From Pontibacter qinzhouensis (GTDB taxonomy: Bacteria > Bacteroidota > Bacteroidia > Cytophagales > Hymenobacteraceae), in contig NZ_VRTY01000024.1 in NCBI RefSeq assembly GCF_008017455.1, positions 1 through 64,000 on the forward strand: a stretch of 64,000 nt of DNA. Direction: 5' to 3'. The translations under genes and the position numbers were made by a program. The notes under the pieces are model-generated. The model was given only the letters and a program-made list of their open reading frames with translations. It was not told the DNA's origin and ran no database searches. Shown here one piece after another: positions 1-9,420 of the stretch. Each line of letters opens with the position of its first letter. Position 1 is the stretch's first letter.

Positions 1-340
1 GAAAGTTTGCCTCTATGTCGCCTTTTATAACGTTGTGGAGGTTAGCCTTCTCCTGTAGTATCTTGAACTTGGTATAGCAGAGCGTGCGTAACTTATCTTC
101 AGCCGACTCCAGTTTGTCTACTTCCTGCTTTACACTACAGAAAACATCTTCAATTTCGCGGCAGACTACTTCATCAAAAATCTCGTCTTTGCTCTTGTAA
201 TAGTAGTAGAGGGTGCTTTTTCCTTTTCCGGCAGCCTTGGCGATGTCCTCCATGGTAGTTTTGGTACAGCCATATTGCCTGAAAAGCTTTTGCGCTTCTT
301 TCAGTATCTCCTGCTTTACAAGTTCATCCTTTTCACTCAT
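1..340 (-). CDS. TetR/AcrR family transcriptional regulator (partial, C-terminus outside window)
   Basis: The gene reads from an ATG at 340 leftwards and runs off the window edge, so only about 113 N-terminal residues are visible. They carry the TetR-type helix-turn-helix: roughly residues 8-55 contain KTTMEDIAKAAGKGKSTLYY, the usual recognition-helix signature of the family, followed by YYKSKDEIF. TetR proteins are cytoplasmic dimeric repressors that respond to a small ligand through the C-terminal domain, which is not visible here, so the ligand cannot be inferred. The nearest visible gene is the RND pump far upstream on the same strand. Control of that operon is possible, but the pump has its own two-component system. 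GACCGAAA half-sites just upstream may be an autoregulatory operator. Confidence 0.93.
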   Translation of the reverse strand, partial: MSEKDELVKQEILKEAQKLFRQYGCTKTTMEDIAKAAGKGKSTLYYYYKSKDEIFDEVVCREIEDVFCSVKQEVDKLESAEDKLRTLCYTKFKILQEKANLHNVIKGDIEANF

Positions 341-348
341 ACCCTTCT

Positions 349-412
349 AGACCGAAATCGTTTTCTGGTCCAAAGATAAAGATTAAATTTAGATTAAGCT
401 TTATTTCGGTCT
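349..412. promoter_or_regulatory. Inverted repeat upstream of the tetR-like gene, candidate operator
   Basis: AGACCGAAAT (349-358) is matched by its reverse complement ATTTCGGTCT (403-412). A second GACC/GGTC pair lies at 350-370, and a T-tract follows the right arm. The position directly in front of the TetR-family start codon suggests autoregulation, because such repressors usually bind palindromes near their own promoter. The long spacer means this may instead be two half-operators or a hairpin. Confidence 0.4.
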
Positions 413-424
413 TTTTTTTACCGA

Positions 425-481
425 ACCCTTGGCAACTTTTTTCTAAAATTGCTTCTGGAGGCCATTTTCATTTGAATAATT
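425..481 (-). repeat. 57-bp dispersed element, copy 1 (full length)
   Basis: Read on the minus strand it starts AATTATTCAAATGAAAA, continues with GCCTCCAGAAG and ends GCCAAGGGT, exactly 57 bp. It lies between the tetR start and the end of the RND pump gene and faces copy 2 as an inverted partner. The 341-980 gap holds this, copy 2 and the tetR operator candidate; nothing else was recognised in it. Confidence 0.85.
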
Positions 482-766
482 GACCTGCTGATCAGCTTTA
501 TAGGCTGCGTCTTACCTTTTAGGTATCATAAAATGCCAGACCCTGAAAAATACGGCACACATAGCATAATTCACGACACTCGGTTTTCATGATTTATATG
601 CATAGTTTATCAGACGTAAGAAGCCGGATATTTACCTGCTACACAGGGCTTCTTTCAGATTTAAAAGATGAACAGGTTACAGCCATGCCTATAGCTGCAT
701 GCTTTTCGCCTACAAGATCTGAAGTTAACCATAAAACAATTTATCATCCAACAGCGAACTAGCAGC

Positions 767-823
767 AATTATTTAAATAAAAATGCCCTTCAGAAGGTAT
801 TTAATAGATTTTTTGTCAAGGGT
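767..823 (+). repeat. 57-bp dispersed element, copy 2 (full length)
   Basis: It starts AATTATTTAAATAAAAA, has the core GCCCTTCAGAAGG and ends GTCAAGGGT, exactly 57 bp. It lies 157 bp beyond the stop of the minus-strand RND pump gene, in the polarity seen at other gene 3' ends. Confidence 0.88.
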
Positions 824-980
824 ATGAAGTGGCTTGCGAACAGAGAAACCTTACGACACACAAAACTGCCACCCAGACAAGACCTTGATTTTCTAATAGC
901 TCAGGAAAGGTCTCGTCCAGATGGCAGACAGTAAAAGATAGTATTTACCTTTTAGTTTTTAAACAAGTGTGCTCGTTGCA

Positions 981-3900
981 TTACCTGGTAACATGTTTCT
1001 TTCTGTAGGCTAAGTAATACACCTGCGGAAGCACAATCAGGGAAAGCACCATACAGATCATTAAGCCACCTACTATCATAATAGCCAGTGGTTTTTGTAT
1101 TTCGGAGCCCATGCCTGTGGAGAGTGCCGCTGGCAGAAGCCCGGCAGAGCCCATAATCGCAATCATAAACACAGGCCTGATACGGCTGAACACACCTTCT
1201 GAAATTGCCTGTTGCAGTGGCAGGCCCTTCCGCAGATAATCTTTCATAACGGCAATTAATATGATGCCATCTATGGTGCCTACGCCAAACAAGATAATAA
1301 ACCCGATACCAGCCGATATGCCAAAGGTAGTGCCGGTAAGCCACAACGACAGGAACCCGCCTATAAAGGCAAACGGAATGGTTAACAATGAGATGAGCGT
1401 ATCTTTTAAGCTGCCGAAATTTACGTAGAGCAGGAAAAAGATCATCAGTAGCGAAATAGGCACAATGTAACTGAGCCGCTTTGTCGCCCTTTCTTTGTTC
1501 TCGAACTCACCTGCCCACGAAAGGCGGTAACTCTCCGGCAGCTGCACCTGCGCTTCTACTTTGCGTTGCGCCTCTACTACCGTACTGCCCAGGTCGCGCC
1601 CCCTGATAGAGAAACCCACCGCAATATAGCGGCTGCTGCCTTCGCGGTAGATAAAGGCTGGCCCGGTAAAGGAGCCCACATCGGCTATTTCGTACAACGG
1701 AATCATAGAACCGCTGTTGGCCGGCACCAGAATATTCCGGATCTCTGCTTCTGACTTCCTGAAAGGCTCCGCATACCGGATACGCACATCAAAAATGCGT
1801 TCGTCTTCATAAAAGGAAGTAGCTGCCTTCCCGCCAATCGCCATTTCAATAACGGCTTGTGCATCGGCCATACTTACGCCGTATCGTGCCATGCGGGTTT
1901 CCTCTAGTTTAATCCGGAGTTCGGGCAAGCCGATGTTCCGGTAAATAGTCAGGTCTTGTATGCCCTCTACATCTTTAATGGCCTCTGCTACCTGGTCTGC
2001 GGCACTCTCCAGCTGAAACAGGTCATCTCCGAACACCTTCACCACCAGCGAGCTCTTCACACCCGACACGTACTCCTCCACATTATCCATGATAGGTTGG
2101 CTAAAACCAAACGTGATGCCGGGGTAAACTCCCAGCGATTGCTCCATTTCGGTTAGCAGCTCTGCTTTAGATACAGGACGCGACCAGTCGCCTTCATCCT
2201 TCAGCTGCACATGAAATTCGATGTTGAAGAAGCCGGTAGGGTCTGTGCCATCGTTTGGCCGGCCTGTTTGGGTGAGCACAAACTGCACTTCATCAAACTC
2301 CCGGAACTTGGCTTTCATTTCTTTCGTCAGCTTCACCGACTCCTCCAGGCTGATGCTGTTGGGGAGCGTAGCCCGCACATAAAGCGCGCCTTCGTTCAGC
2401 TGTGGTATAAACTCTGTGCCCAACTGGCTGAAACCGATGCCGCAGGCTATTAACAAGCCGGCAAAGAGACCTATTGTTAGCTTTTTAGAGGCCGCCCCCA
2501 ATTGGTAGAGCTTAAACATGCCGCCCCGAATAAAGTTGGTGATCGGGTTTTCGCGGTCTACCACGTTTTTGTTCAGGAGCACTTTGCACATGGCCGGCAC
2601 ATAGGTTAAGCTAAGCAACACAGCCCCTATTAGAGCATACCCTAAGGTAAAGGCAAGCGGAGAGAACATTTTGCCTTCCACTTTCTGGAACGTGAAGATA
2701 GGCATCAGGGCCACGATCAGGATTATCTGGGCAAAGAAAATAGACTTGGCAACAGACCGTGTCTGGTTCTTGATAATACCCAGTTTCGAGATTTGGTTAA
2801 ACCGTGGCATTCCGAGTTCTTTTGCCCGCTTGTCAAGCCCCACAAACACATGTTCTACCACCACCATGGTGCCCTCCAGGAGCAGGCCAAAATCTACCGC
2901 ACCAATAGAAATAAGGTTGGCAGGAAGCCCCTGTATGCGTAGCATCATAATGGCAAACAAAAAGGCCAGCGGTATAACAGAGGCTACAATAACGGTAGTC
3001 CGCCAGTTAAACAGGAACACGAACACCAGCACCGACACCAGTATAATCCCCTCGAGCAGGTTGTGCGTAACGGTATTTACTGTGTTATCTACGAGTACAG
3101 TACGGTCGTGAAAAGGCACGATTTTAACGTCTGAAGGCAGGATGCGGGTATTCAGCTCCTCGATCTTATCTTTCAGGCGGGTAATTACTTCGCTGGGGTT
3201 TTCGCCCCGGAGCATAATTACAATGCCCTGTACCAGGTCATCGTCGTCGCCTAGTCCTACCTGGCCTAAACGTGGCTTGGCAGCTATCTTTACATCCGCC
3301 ACATGTTTTACCAGCACAGGTGTTCCGTTCACGTTATCGATCAGGATGTTCTCGATATCGCGCACGCTCTCCAGCAAACCAACGCCGCGCACCACATAAG
3401 CCTGGTCGCCGTGGTTAATTACATCGCCCCCCACGTTAATGTTACTGTTTCCTACAGCCTCATACACATCGAGCGGCGACAGGTTATAGTTAGCCAGTTC
3501 TACCGGGTTAACCTGTATTTCATAAATTTTCTCTTCACCGCCAAAACTCACTACTTCTGCAATACCCGGCACACCTACCAGTTCGCGCTCTACCACCCAC
3601 TCGTGTATAGCCGTTAAATCGCTGATCTCCCTCGATTTGCTCTGCAGCACATAACGGAATATTTCGCCGGTTGCGCCGGAAGGTGGCTCTATCTCGGCCT
3701 CTGCCCCTTCTGGTAGTTCTATGCTTTGCAAACGGTTGGAGGCATACTGCTGCGCATAAAAATCATCTACATTCTCATCGAACAGCACCGTTACCACCGA
3801 CAGACCGAAAAGCGATGTTGACCGCACCTGGGCCTTCCGCGGAATGGTGTTCATTTGCCGGGTAATGGGCAGGGTAATAAATTTCTCTATCTCCTCGGCA

Positions 3901-4079
3901 CTGCGGCCAGGCCATTGTGTAATAATCCGGGCCCTGGTATTGGTTACATCCGGAAATGCTTCAATAGGCGTATTTATATAACTTATAACACCTGCTGCAA
4001 CCAGCAATGCCGTCAGGAAAAAGATGATGATGTGGTTTTTTAGAGAGAACGATACTAAACTCTGAACAAATTTATCCAT
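981..4079 (-). CDS. CusA/CzcA-family heavy-metal RND efflux transporter
   Basis: This 1032-residue inner-membrane proton/metal antiporter is the usual length for the HME branch of RND pumps. The first transmembrane helix is near residues 12-32, followed by the large periplasmic loops and a second set of helices. The TM4 signature reads DFGLLLEGTMVVVEH, with D396, E402 and E409 at the spacing of the proton-relay residues D402/D408/E415 of CzcA; the middle Asp is a Glu here. It is the last gene of a TolC-adaptor-pump operon that follows a two-component system. Family knowledge points to Cu/Ag or Co/Zn/Cd export from periplasm or cytoplasm to the outside. The substrate cannot be read from the sequence with confidence. 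Confidence 0.95.
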   Translation of the reverse strand: MDKFVQSLVSFSLKNHIIIFFLTALLVAAGVISYINTPIEAFPDVTNTRARIITQWPGRSAEEIEKFITLPITRQMNTIPRKAQVRSTSLFGLSVVTVLFDENVDDFYAQQYASNRLQSIELPEGAEAEIEPPSGATGEIFRYVLQSKSREISDLTAIHEWVVERELVGVPGIAEVVSFGGEEKIYEIQVNPVELANYNLSPLDVYEAVGNSNINVGGDVINHGDQAYVVRGVGLLESVRDIENILIDNVNGTPVLVKHVADVKIAAKPRLGQVGLGDDDDLVQGIVIMLRGENPSEVITRLKDKIEELNTRILPSDVKIVPFHDRTVLVDNTVNTVTHNLLEGIILVSVLVFVFLFNWRTTVIVASVIPLAFLFAIMMLRIQGLPANLISIGAVDFGLLLEGTMVVVEHVFVGLDKRAKELGMPRFNQISKLGIIKNQTRSVAKSIFFAQIILIVALMPIFTFQKVEGKMFSPLAFTLGYALIGAVLLSLTYVPAMCKVLLNKNVVDRENPITNFIRGGMFKLYQLGAASKKLTIGLFAGLLIACGIGFSQLGTEFIPQLNEGALYVRATLPNSISLEESVKLTKEMKAKFREFDEVQFVLTQTGRPNDGTDPTGFFNIEFHVQLKDEGDWSRPVSKAELLTEMEQSLGVYPGITFGFSQPIMDNVEEYVSGVKSSLVVKVFGDDLFQLESAADQVAEAIKDVEGIQDLTIYRNIGLPELRIKLEETRMARYGVSMADAQAVIEMAIGGKAATSFYEDERIFDVRIRYAEPFRKSEAEIRNILVPANSGSMIPLYEIADVGSFTGPAFIYREGSSRYIAVGFSIRGRDLGSTVVEAQRKVEAQVQLPESYRLSWAGEFENKERATKRLSYIVPISLLMIFFLLYVNFGSLKDTLISLLTIPFAFIGGFLSLWLTGTTFGISAGIGFIILFGVGTIDGIILIAVMKDYLRKGLPLQQAISEGVFSRIRPVFMIAIMGSAGLLPAALSTGMGSEIQKPLAIMIVGGLMICMVLSLIVLPQVYYLAYRKKHVTR

Positions 4080-4103
4080 GTTGTCTTCCTATGTCCCTTC
4101 CTG

Positions 4104-5234
4104 TTATTTCTGGATTTGATTGTAGATGAGCAGGTGGTTTTCTGTCACTACTTTGTCTCCTTCTTTTAACCCATCTCTTATCATAATGGCATCGTCTGTT
4201 TGGTAAACAGGTTCCAGCTGCACAATATCGAAATGGCAGCTATCGCGGTAAACCACCACCTGGTGCCTGGAGTTAGTAAAAATCATGGCCTTGGAAGGCA
4301 ATGAGAGCAGTCTTTCTTCTGTCGGTTTCTGAACCTCCTTCTTCAGGTTCACGGTCACATTCACGAACATTTCCGGTTTCAGGAGCAGGTCGCGGTTTTT
4401 AAGGCGTATGCGGGCCTTCAGCACACGTTCCTGCGAGTCGAATGTATTTGAGAGGCGGTCTATTTCGCCTTCAAACACCTGGTCGGGGTAGGAGCTTGCT
4501 TTTACCTGTACCTTCATGCCCTGCTGCACACTGCTCAGGCTGCCGGCATAAATATTGGCCATTACCCAAACTTCTTCCAGGTCTGTTATGGCAAAAAGTG
4601 GCTCCTCACCGGCTTCTATCTGCTGCCCGCTCACCACTTCTTTCGATAGTACGTAGCCACTGAAAGGTGCCCGCACAAGCAACACGCCTCTTTCGAGGCT
4701 ACCGCCGTAAATTCCCAGGTTTTCCTGCACTTTCTTTATCTCCAGCTGGGCCACCTCTACATCCTGCTGCGCTTCCAACAGGTCTCTTTCAGAGGCCACA
4801 CCATCGGCGTACATTTCTTTTGCAGCCGATAATTGTCGCTGGGCCAGCTTTAGCTGTACCTGCCCGGTGCGCAGTTCTGCATTCAGGCTGCTGAGTTCCG
4901 GGCTTCGTATTTCGAGTAGCACCGTACCTTTTTGTATGTAGTCTCCGAGCGCAAAATTCACCTTCGAAACTACACCATCTAAAAGCGGGATAAACCTAAA
5001 ATACTTTTCGGGGTTGCTCACCACTCTGCCTGTCAGCTGTATGCTGTTGTTAGCTGTAGCCAGTGTTACATCGGCTGTTTTTAAGCTGCTGGCCATGTGC
5101 GCGGGCATGCAATACCCTTCGGAGCTGGCAACTTGTGCTGTATTATCCTGGCTACTGCAGGCTACTAGAAGAAGACAGAAGGTTGCGGCAGAAGCCAGAT
5201 AGATTAGCTTTTTTAAAATTGCTGCGTTTATCAT
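4104..5234 (-). CDS. RND efflux periplasmic adaptor (CusB/CzcB-type membrane fusion protein), lipoprotein
   Basis: This 376-residue adaptor would link the inner-membrane pump to the TolC-like channel. The N-terminus is a lipoprotein signal with lipobox LLVAC (Cys26). Next come a barrel-sandwich half (around 75-110), a coiled-coil hairpin (about 110-170, with ELRTGQVQLKLAQRQL), the second lipoyl half (RAPFSGYVLSKEVVSGQQIE) and beta-barrel domains. CMPAH shortly after the lipobox might bind metal, but this is only an inference. Its ATG overlaps the stop of the upstream TolC-like gene by 4 nt (ATGA), so translation is probably coupled, and the pump gene starts 24 bp after its end. Confidence 0.94.
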   Translation of the reverse strand: MINAAILKKLIYLASAATFCLLLVACSSQDNTAQVASSEGYCMPAHMASSLKTADVTLATANNSIQLTGRVVSNPEKYFRFIPLLDGVVSKVNFALGDYIQKGTVLLEIRSPELSSLNAELRTGQVQLKLAQRQLSAAKEMYADGVASERDLLEAQQDVEVAQLEIKKVQENLGIYGGSLERGVLLVRAPFSGYVLSKEVVSGQQIEAGEEPLFAITDLEEVWVMANIYAGSLSSVQQGMKVQVKASSYPDQVFEGEIDRLSNTFDSQERVLKARIRLKNRDLLLKPEMFVNVTVNLKKEVQKPTEERLLSLPSKAMIFTNSRHQVVVYRDSCHFDIVQLEPVYQTDDAIMIRDGLKEGDKVVTENHLLIYNQIQK

Positions 5235-6547
5235 AAGTCGGTTCCTGTTATATAATTGAGATCTTCTTTTTTTGATTCTATGCTCCTGATGGTGTCGAAA
5301 TACAGGAGTTTATTCTCCTTAAAAGCGTCGAAGAAATCGAGAAACTCCAGCAGGCCAATGTTTCTGCGTTGGAAGTTGCGACTTACCCCTGCCAGCACCT
5401 GGTCCAGGTCGTTTATGTAAGTCTCGTCGATAGATTGGTAGAGGGTAACAAGCTGACTGAAATCCGAGAAGGTTTTTACAACCTCATTCCGAACCTCGTT
5501 TACCTGAAGTTCGTGCACATGCCTGCTCTGCTGTACCCGGATGTTAGCGGCCTGTATGTTTCCTTTGTTACGGTCGAAAAAAGGCAGGTCGAGCGTTACA
5601 CCGAATCCTATAAAGTTAAGCAGTATGTTACCGCCCCGGTCGTAGTTGGTGTTAAAGGCAAGATCCGGAACACGCATAGCGCGCTCCAGCGTGTGCTCCG
5701 CCTGGCTTACCCGAATACCCGATTCAGCTACACGAACCGCCGGGTTATTGCTCTCTGCCAGCACCAGCAGGTTATCGAGCGTCCGGTTCAGGAGCAGGTT
5801 CTGGCCCTGAATCGGGGAAGGCTCGTTCAGGAAAAGCGTCTGCTGAGAGGGAACTAATAACAACGTTTTCAGGTTTTTCTGCACCTCGTTGCTTTCCTGC
5901 ACGGCCTGGCTTAGCTCTGCGCGCAACGACAGATCCAGTGCCCGGATGCGGTAAAAATCGGCTTTAGAGATGTTGCCGTTATTTAGCTGTGCCTCCTGCG
6001 CCCGAATAAGTGGCGTGAGCACCTGCTGCTGCTGTCGCAGTAAGGCAATGTTGTTCTGGTGGTAGAGCAGGTCCGACAGCAGGTTTCTGAATTCTGCTTT
6101 AAGAGACAGCAGGAAATCGGTGTATGCTGCCTGCGCTAAATCGCGGTTCGCTACCTGAAGCGATATGTTTTTCTTACGCTTCCGGGCAGTTTGCACCAGT
6201 TGCTCCAACTGCACCGATAGCTGCCTGTTCTCCCCGAAACCATTGCGGAAAAGCGGTGGATTACCATCGCCGTTGGCTACCTGGTGGGGTGTGGCCCAGA
6301 AGTTAACTTCGCTTATTTCAAGTTCGGGGTTCGGCCATGCCTTCGCCTGCAGAATCTGGGCATCTGCCTGGGCAATGTTGAGTTGTTCGGAGATTAGAGC
6401 AAGGTTCCGCTGCAGAAAAAGAGCTTCTGCCTCTGCCCTTGTGAAAGATACCGTATCGGCTGGCTGGTGCTGCGCCTGCACCTGCACCAGAGGTAACACA
6501 AGTAGTAGCAGAAGCCAGACAGTATGCTGGAATAGTTTTAATGTCAT
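5231..6547 (-). CDS. TolC-family outer-membrane efflux protein (CusC/CzcC-like)
   Basis: This 438-residue protein has a signal peptide (hydrophobic run LLLLLVLPLVQVQAQ) and two long alpha-helical repeats typical of outer-membrane efflux channels (OEP domains about 45-230 and 245-430), rich in Q, L, N and A heptads. It would form the trimeric outer-membrane exit duct of the RND complex. It is the first structural gene of the efflux operon, about 105 bp downstream of the sensor kinase gene, and its stop overlaps the adaptor start by 4 nt. Family assignment is firm; the cargo metal is inferred from its neighbours. Confidence 0.94.
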   Translation of the reverse strand: MTLKLFQHTVWLLLLLVLPLVQVQAQHQPADTVSFTRAEAEALFLQRNLALISEQLNIAQADAQILQAKAWPNPELEISEVNFWATPHQVANGDGNPPLFRNGFGENRQLSVQLEQLVQTARKRKKNISLQVANRDLAQAAYTDFLLSLKAEFRNLLSDLLYHQNNIALLRQQQQVLTPLIRAQEAQLNNGNISKADFYRIRALDLSLRAELSQAVQESNEVQKNLKTLLLVPSQQTLFLNEPSPIQGQNLLLNRTLDNLLVLAESNNPAVRVAESGIRVSQAEHTLERAMRVPDLAFNTNYDRGGNILLNFIGFGVTLDLPFFDRNKGNIQAANIRVQQSRHVHELQVNEVRNEVVKTFSDFSQLVTLYQSIDETYINDLDQVLAGVSRNFQRRNIGLLEFLDFFDAFKENKLLYFDTIRSIESKKEDLNYITGTDL

Positions 6548-6652
6548 AGGTTGCCTGAGTAGCTTTGTAAGTGAACAACAAAGCTACTTCAGCAACATTA
6601 CAGGCTTCTGTGGCCTACATTAGAATACAATTAGAACCCAGTTAACTTTAGA

Positions 6653-8020
6653 TTAAACTGCCGGAAATACCAGTTGAACCTCTGTTCCGTGGTTGGCGCT
6701 GGAACTGATCGAGAACCCAATATGACAGAAATCTACAATATGCTTCGTTAATGAAAGGCCTATGCCGTGGCCAGGTCTTTGATATTTAGAATTAGAACCT
6801 CTGTAGAACAGCTCAAAAACCTTATCCAGTTCATTCTCCTGAATACCATACCCTTTATCTTTTACAAGCAGTGCCACCTGCCCGTTTTCGGCTTGCCTGA
6901 TGTTGATGGTAATGGTCTGGTCGAACGAGAATTTAATGGCATTGTCTATAATGTTGGTCATGGCGGTGGCCACTAACTCGGGGTGCGATTTAAGCTGCAG
7001 CAGGTCGCTGTCTTCTATCTCCAGCAAGGTGTTTACTTCAGCTTCAGGAAACTTAAACTTAAGCCGCTCCAGCACTTCCCAGAGCAGCTCATCTAAACGA
7101 AACTCCCGGCGATCGGGTACAAAATTAGCGTTTTTGAGCCCACTGATGAGCAGCAACCCCTCCACCATCGAGTTAAGTTCAACAGAGTTCTTCAGTATTT
7201 TCTGCATCACCTGCCTGTACTCCTCCGAACTGCGCTCTTTGTCTAAGCTCAGTTCGGTTTCGCCTATAATGGCAGCCAAAGGTGTTTTTAACTCATGAGA
7301 AACATTTTTCAGAAACTGTTTCTGGTTATTTACACCAGACTCGAGCCGGTTCAGGAACATGTTCAGAGTAGAAATAAGATCGTTGAGCTCATCGTTTGAA
7401 TTATCTTTCTGAGGCAGGCGCGAATTCAGGTTTTCGGTAGAGATGGTGTTTACTTTCTGCAGGATAGACGAGAAGGGACGAAACGTTTTTTTTGCCAGTA
7501 TCACATTCAGCACATAATTAATAAGGATGCCAACTACAAAAAGCAACGACAGAATAAGGGCCAGGTTGTAGAGTCTGTCGCGGCCTGTTACGTCTTCGCC
7601 GGTGCTGATGATGACAAAATCCCCCTGGTTGTCTTCGTAATAAATACCGGCATACTGCTGTCCGTTTACCTTAAAGTTTTCAATGCCACGCTTCCTGATG
7701 CGCAGCAGCAAAGCACTGTTTACCGGAAAAGAACCGACTTCGGGCACAAAGTCTACCTGGTCGGCTTCGTTATAAATCTGGATGGTTTCGTTGTCGAGCC
7801 TATTGAGGTACTTGCTTTCGTACTCGCGGTATTTCTGTTTGTTAAGCTCATCTTTCTCCAGGTAAATAATAGCCGATAGCAGCGCCCTATCCTCCAGCTT
7901 GTTATAAAAATACTTGATGGTGTAATTTCTGTAAAAGTAAAACGTGCACCCAAATACCAGCAGCAGTGTAACGGCACAAACAAAGGTAGAGCGCAGCGCC
8001 AGTTTCTGTTTAAGATTCAT
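6653..8020 (-). CDS. Sensor histidine kinase (HAMP, HisKA, HATPase) next to the efflux operon
   Basis: This 455-residue membrane kinase has TM1 near residues 12-30, a periplasmic sensor region to about 145, TM2 near 150-172 and a HAMP linker. The H-box is NVSHELKTPLAAIIG with the phosphorylated His at 242. It is followed by an N-box (IIDNAIKF), a G1 box (KDKGYGI) and a G2 box (GHGIGLSLTKHIV). The start codon lies 11 nt inside the preceding response-regulator gene, so the pair is co-transcribed and probably translationally coupled. By analogy with CusRS/CzcRS it would sense periplasmic metal and induce the efflux genes directly downstream. Confidence 0.95.
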   Translation of the reverse strand: MNLKQKLALRSTFVCAVTLLLVFGCTFYFYRNYTIKYFYNKLEDRALLSAIIYLEKDELNKQKYREYESKYLNRLDNETIQIYNEADQVDFVPEVGSFPVNSALLLRIRKRGIENFKVNGQQYAGIYYEDNQGDFVIISTGEDVTGRDRLYNLALILSLLFVVGILINYVLNVILAKKTFRPFSSILQKVNTISTENLNSRLPQKDNSNDELNDLISTLNMFLNRLESGVNNQKQFLKNVSHELKTPLAAIIGETELSLDKERSSEEYRQVMQKILKNSVELNSMVEGLLLISGLKNANFVPDRREFRLDELLWEVLERLKFKFPEAEVNTLLEIEDSDLLQLKSHPELVATAMTNIIDNAIKFSFDQTITINIRQAENGQVALLVKDKGYGIQENELDKVFELFYRGSNSKYQRPGHGIGLSLTKHIVDFCHIGFSISSSANHGTEVQLVFPAV

Positions 8021-8702
8021 TCGATTTGTCTGCTAACTGGTACCCGCGCCCTTTAATGGTATGAATAAGTTTGGTAGAAAAATTTTTGTCTATTTTGTTG
8101 CGCAGGTAATTAATGTACACATCTACTACATTGGTATTCGTACTGAAATGAATATCCCAGACAGCCTGCGATATCTCTATCCGCGACAACACCTTTTCTC
8201 TGTTTCTGAGCAGAAAGAGCAATAAATTAAACTCTTTGGGCGTGAGCAAAATGTCGGTTCCTGCTCTTTTTACAGAGTTCTGCTCTACGTTTACTTCCAG
8301 GTCAGCGTACTTATCTGCCTCAAAAATACCTTGTTCCAGTTGCTTGCGCCTTAGGTGCGCGTTTATACGGGCCAGCAGTTCTCTGAAATGAAAAGGTTTC
8401 GACATAAAATCGTCGGCTCCGGCTTCCAGGCCTTTAATTTTCTCTTCGTGGTTGCCCAGGGCACTCAGTATAATTATAATAGATTTTACGTTTCGCCGCC
8501 TTGTAATTTTGCAAACCTCAAAACCATCTATGCTCGGTATCATAATATCCAGAATTACGATATCGTAGTCGTTGCGGCTAATGAGGTCGGAGGCTTCAAA
8601 ACCATCGGTTACCAGCTGCACCTGGTAGCCTTTATCTGTTAAACCTTCTTTTATGAATGATGCCATACTTGGGTCATCTTCAACTAAAAGACATTTTATC
8701 AT
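8010..8702 (-). CDS. OmpR/PhoB-family response regulator of the efflux operon
   Basis: This 230-residue regulator has a receiver domain at residues 1-120: acidic pair EDD near position 8, phospho-acceptor D52 in VILDIMIPSIDG, and the conserved Lys in MSKPFHF. A winged-helix DNA-binding domain (about 130-225) includes LTPKEFNLLLFLLRN and the C-terminal IKGRGYQL. It is the first gene of the five-gene minus-strand set regulator-kinase-TolC-adaptor-pump. The region upstream (8703-8915) contains the terminator of the preceding gene and should contain the operon promoter. Confidence 0.96.
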   Translation of the reverse strand: MIKCLLVEDDPSMASFIKEGLTDKGYQVQLVTDGFEASDLISRNDYDIVILDIMIPSIDGFEVCKITRRRNVKSIIIILSALGNHEEKIKGLEAGADDFMSKPFHFRELLARINAHLRRKQLEQGIFEADKYADLEVNVEQNSVKRAGTDILLTPKEFNLLLFLLRNREKVLSRIEISQAVWDIHFSTNTNVVDVYINYLRNKIDKNFSTKLIHTIKGRGYQLADKSNES

Positions 8703-8827
8703 AGAGAGTTGTTGTAAGGAAGGGTCAAAATTAATAAAAACAAGTAGTGGCTATCCAATAAATTATAAAACGTAAGCAAATGGCAGCTGTTTTACCACCT
8801 GTATGCAGTAACATCAGTTAAACAAAA

Positions 8828-8892
8828 AGGCCTTTGTTGCCAGTTAGAGGAAAGCTGCTAAACATCGTTCCTTTAACCGGCAACAAAGGCCT
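8828..8892 (-). terminator. Rho-independent terminator of the PepSY-like gene
   Basis: A perfect 14-bp inverted repeat (AGGCCTTTGTTGCC at 8828-8841, complement at 8879-8892) is extended inwards with few mismatches. On the minus strand it is followed by TTTTTG. It starts 24 bp after the stop of the PepSY-like gene and insulates it from the two-component/efflux operon. Confidence 0.88.
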
Positions 8893-8915
8893 GGCACTAC
8901 TGCAGGAGCAGTTAG

Positions 8916-9368
8916 TTAGTCGTCAACTCGCAAGAAGTTGTTGTTCAGGTCGAATTTAAGTTCAACACCGTTAGTGAGCTTTACTTCCTGGTCGTTTTTC
9001 TCCAGCTCCCAGGCCCGCACCTCGTATGGGCTGTAGTTGGTGGTAACGTAATCTCGAATCTCAGCAGGAACTACACTATCAGGTAACTTAGCCGCCGACT
9101 CTATGCTGGTGCAAGTACCTGCGCTGGTAAATTCTAGTTTAGTGCTATCAGTTAGCTTTACATCGTACGAAACATCTGCACGCTCTTTCTCTTCTACTAC
9201 CTGCGCTATAGTTTGCCCTGCAAAATGAGTGGCTATAAAACTAAGGGCCTGAGCAGGAAGCTCGCTCTCCGGCACCACCGTATCGCTGTCTTTATCGCAT
9301 CCGGAAAAGATTGCCAGAGTAGCCAGAAGTGGCAGAAAAGAGAAGAAATGTTTGATTTGCTTGTTCAT
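8916..9368 (-). CDS. Small PepSY-like lipoprotein
   Basis: This 150-residue protein has a lipoprotein signal peptide (IFSGC lipobox) and two PepSY-like (DUF2874-type) units of about 60 residues. Each follows the pattern of a short helix (LPAQALSFIATHFAGQTI; VPAEIRDYVTTNYSPYEV) and a strand pair (YDVKLTDSTKLEFTSAG; QEVKLTNGVELKFDLNNN). Such proteins are periplasmic or surface lipoproteins, often next to two-component systems in Bacteroidota, and their function is unknown. It is a single-gene unit with its own strong terminator, just before the metal-efflux two-component system. A role in envelope or metal sensing is only an inference from position. Confidence 0.88.
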   Translation of the reverse strand: MNKQIKHFFSFLPLLATLAIFSGCDKDSDTVVPESELPAQALSFIATHFAGQTIAQVVEEKERADVSYDVKLTDSTKLEFTSAGTCTSIESAAKLPDSVVPAEIRDYVTTNYSPYEVRAWELEKNDQEVKLTNGVELKFDLNNNFLRVDD

Positions 9369-9420
9369 GGTAAAAAAATTTAGTTAAAAAATAAGTAAAA
9401 GGGGTAAGCACTTAAATTGA

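Noticed and set aside
952-1344. Open frames antisense or out of frame to the RND, GH and SusC genes (many of 60-450 codons)
   Set aside because: They lie entirely within strongly coding genes on other frames, have Arg/Ser/Cys/His-rich compositions without domains, and are explained as shadows.
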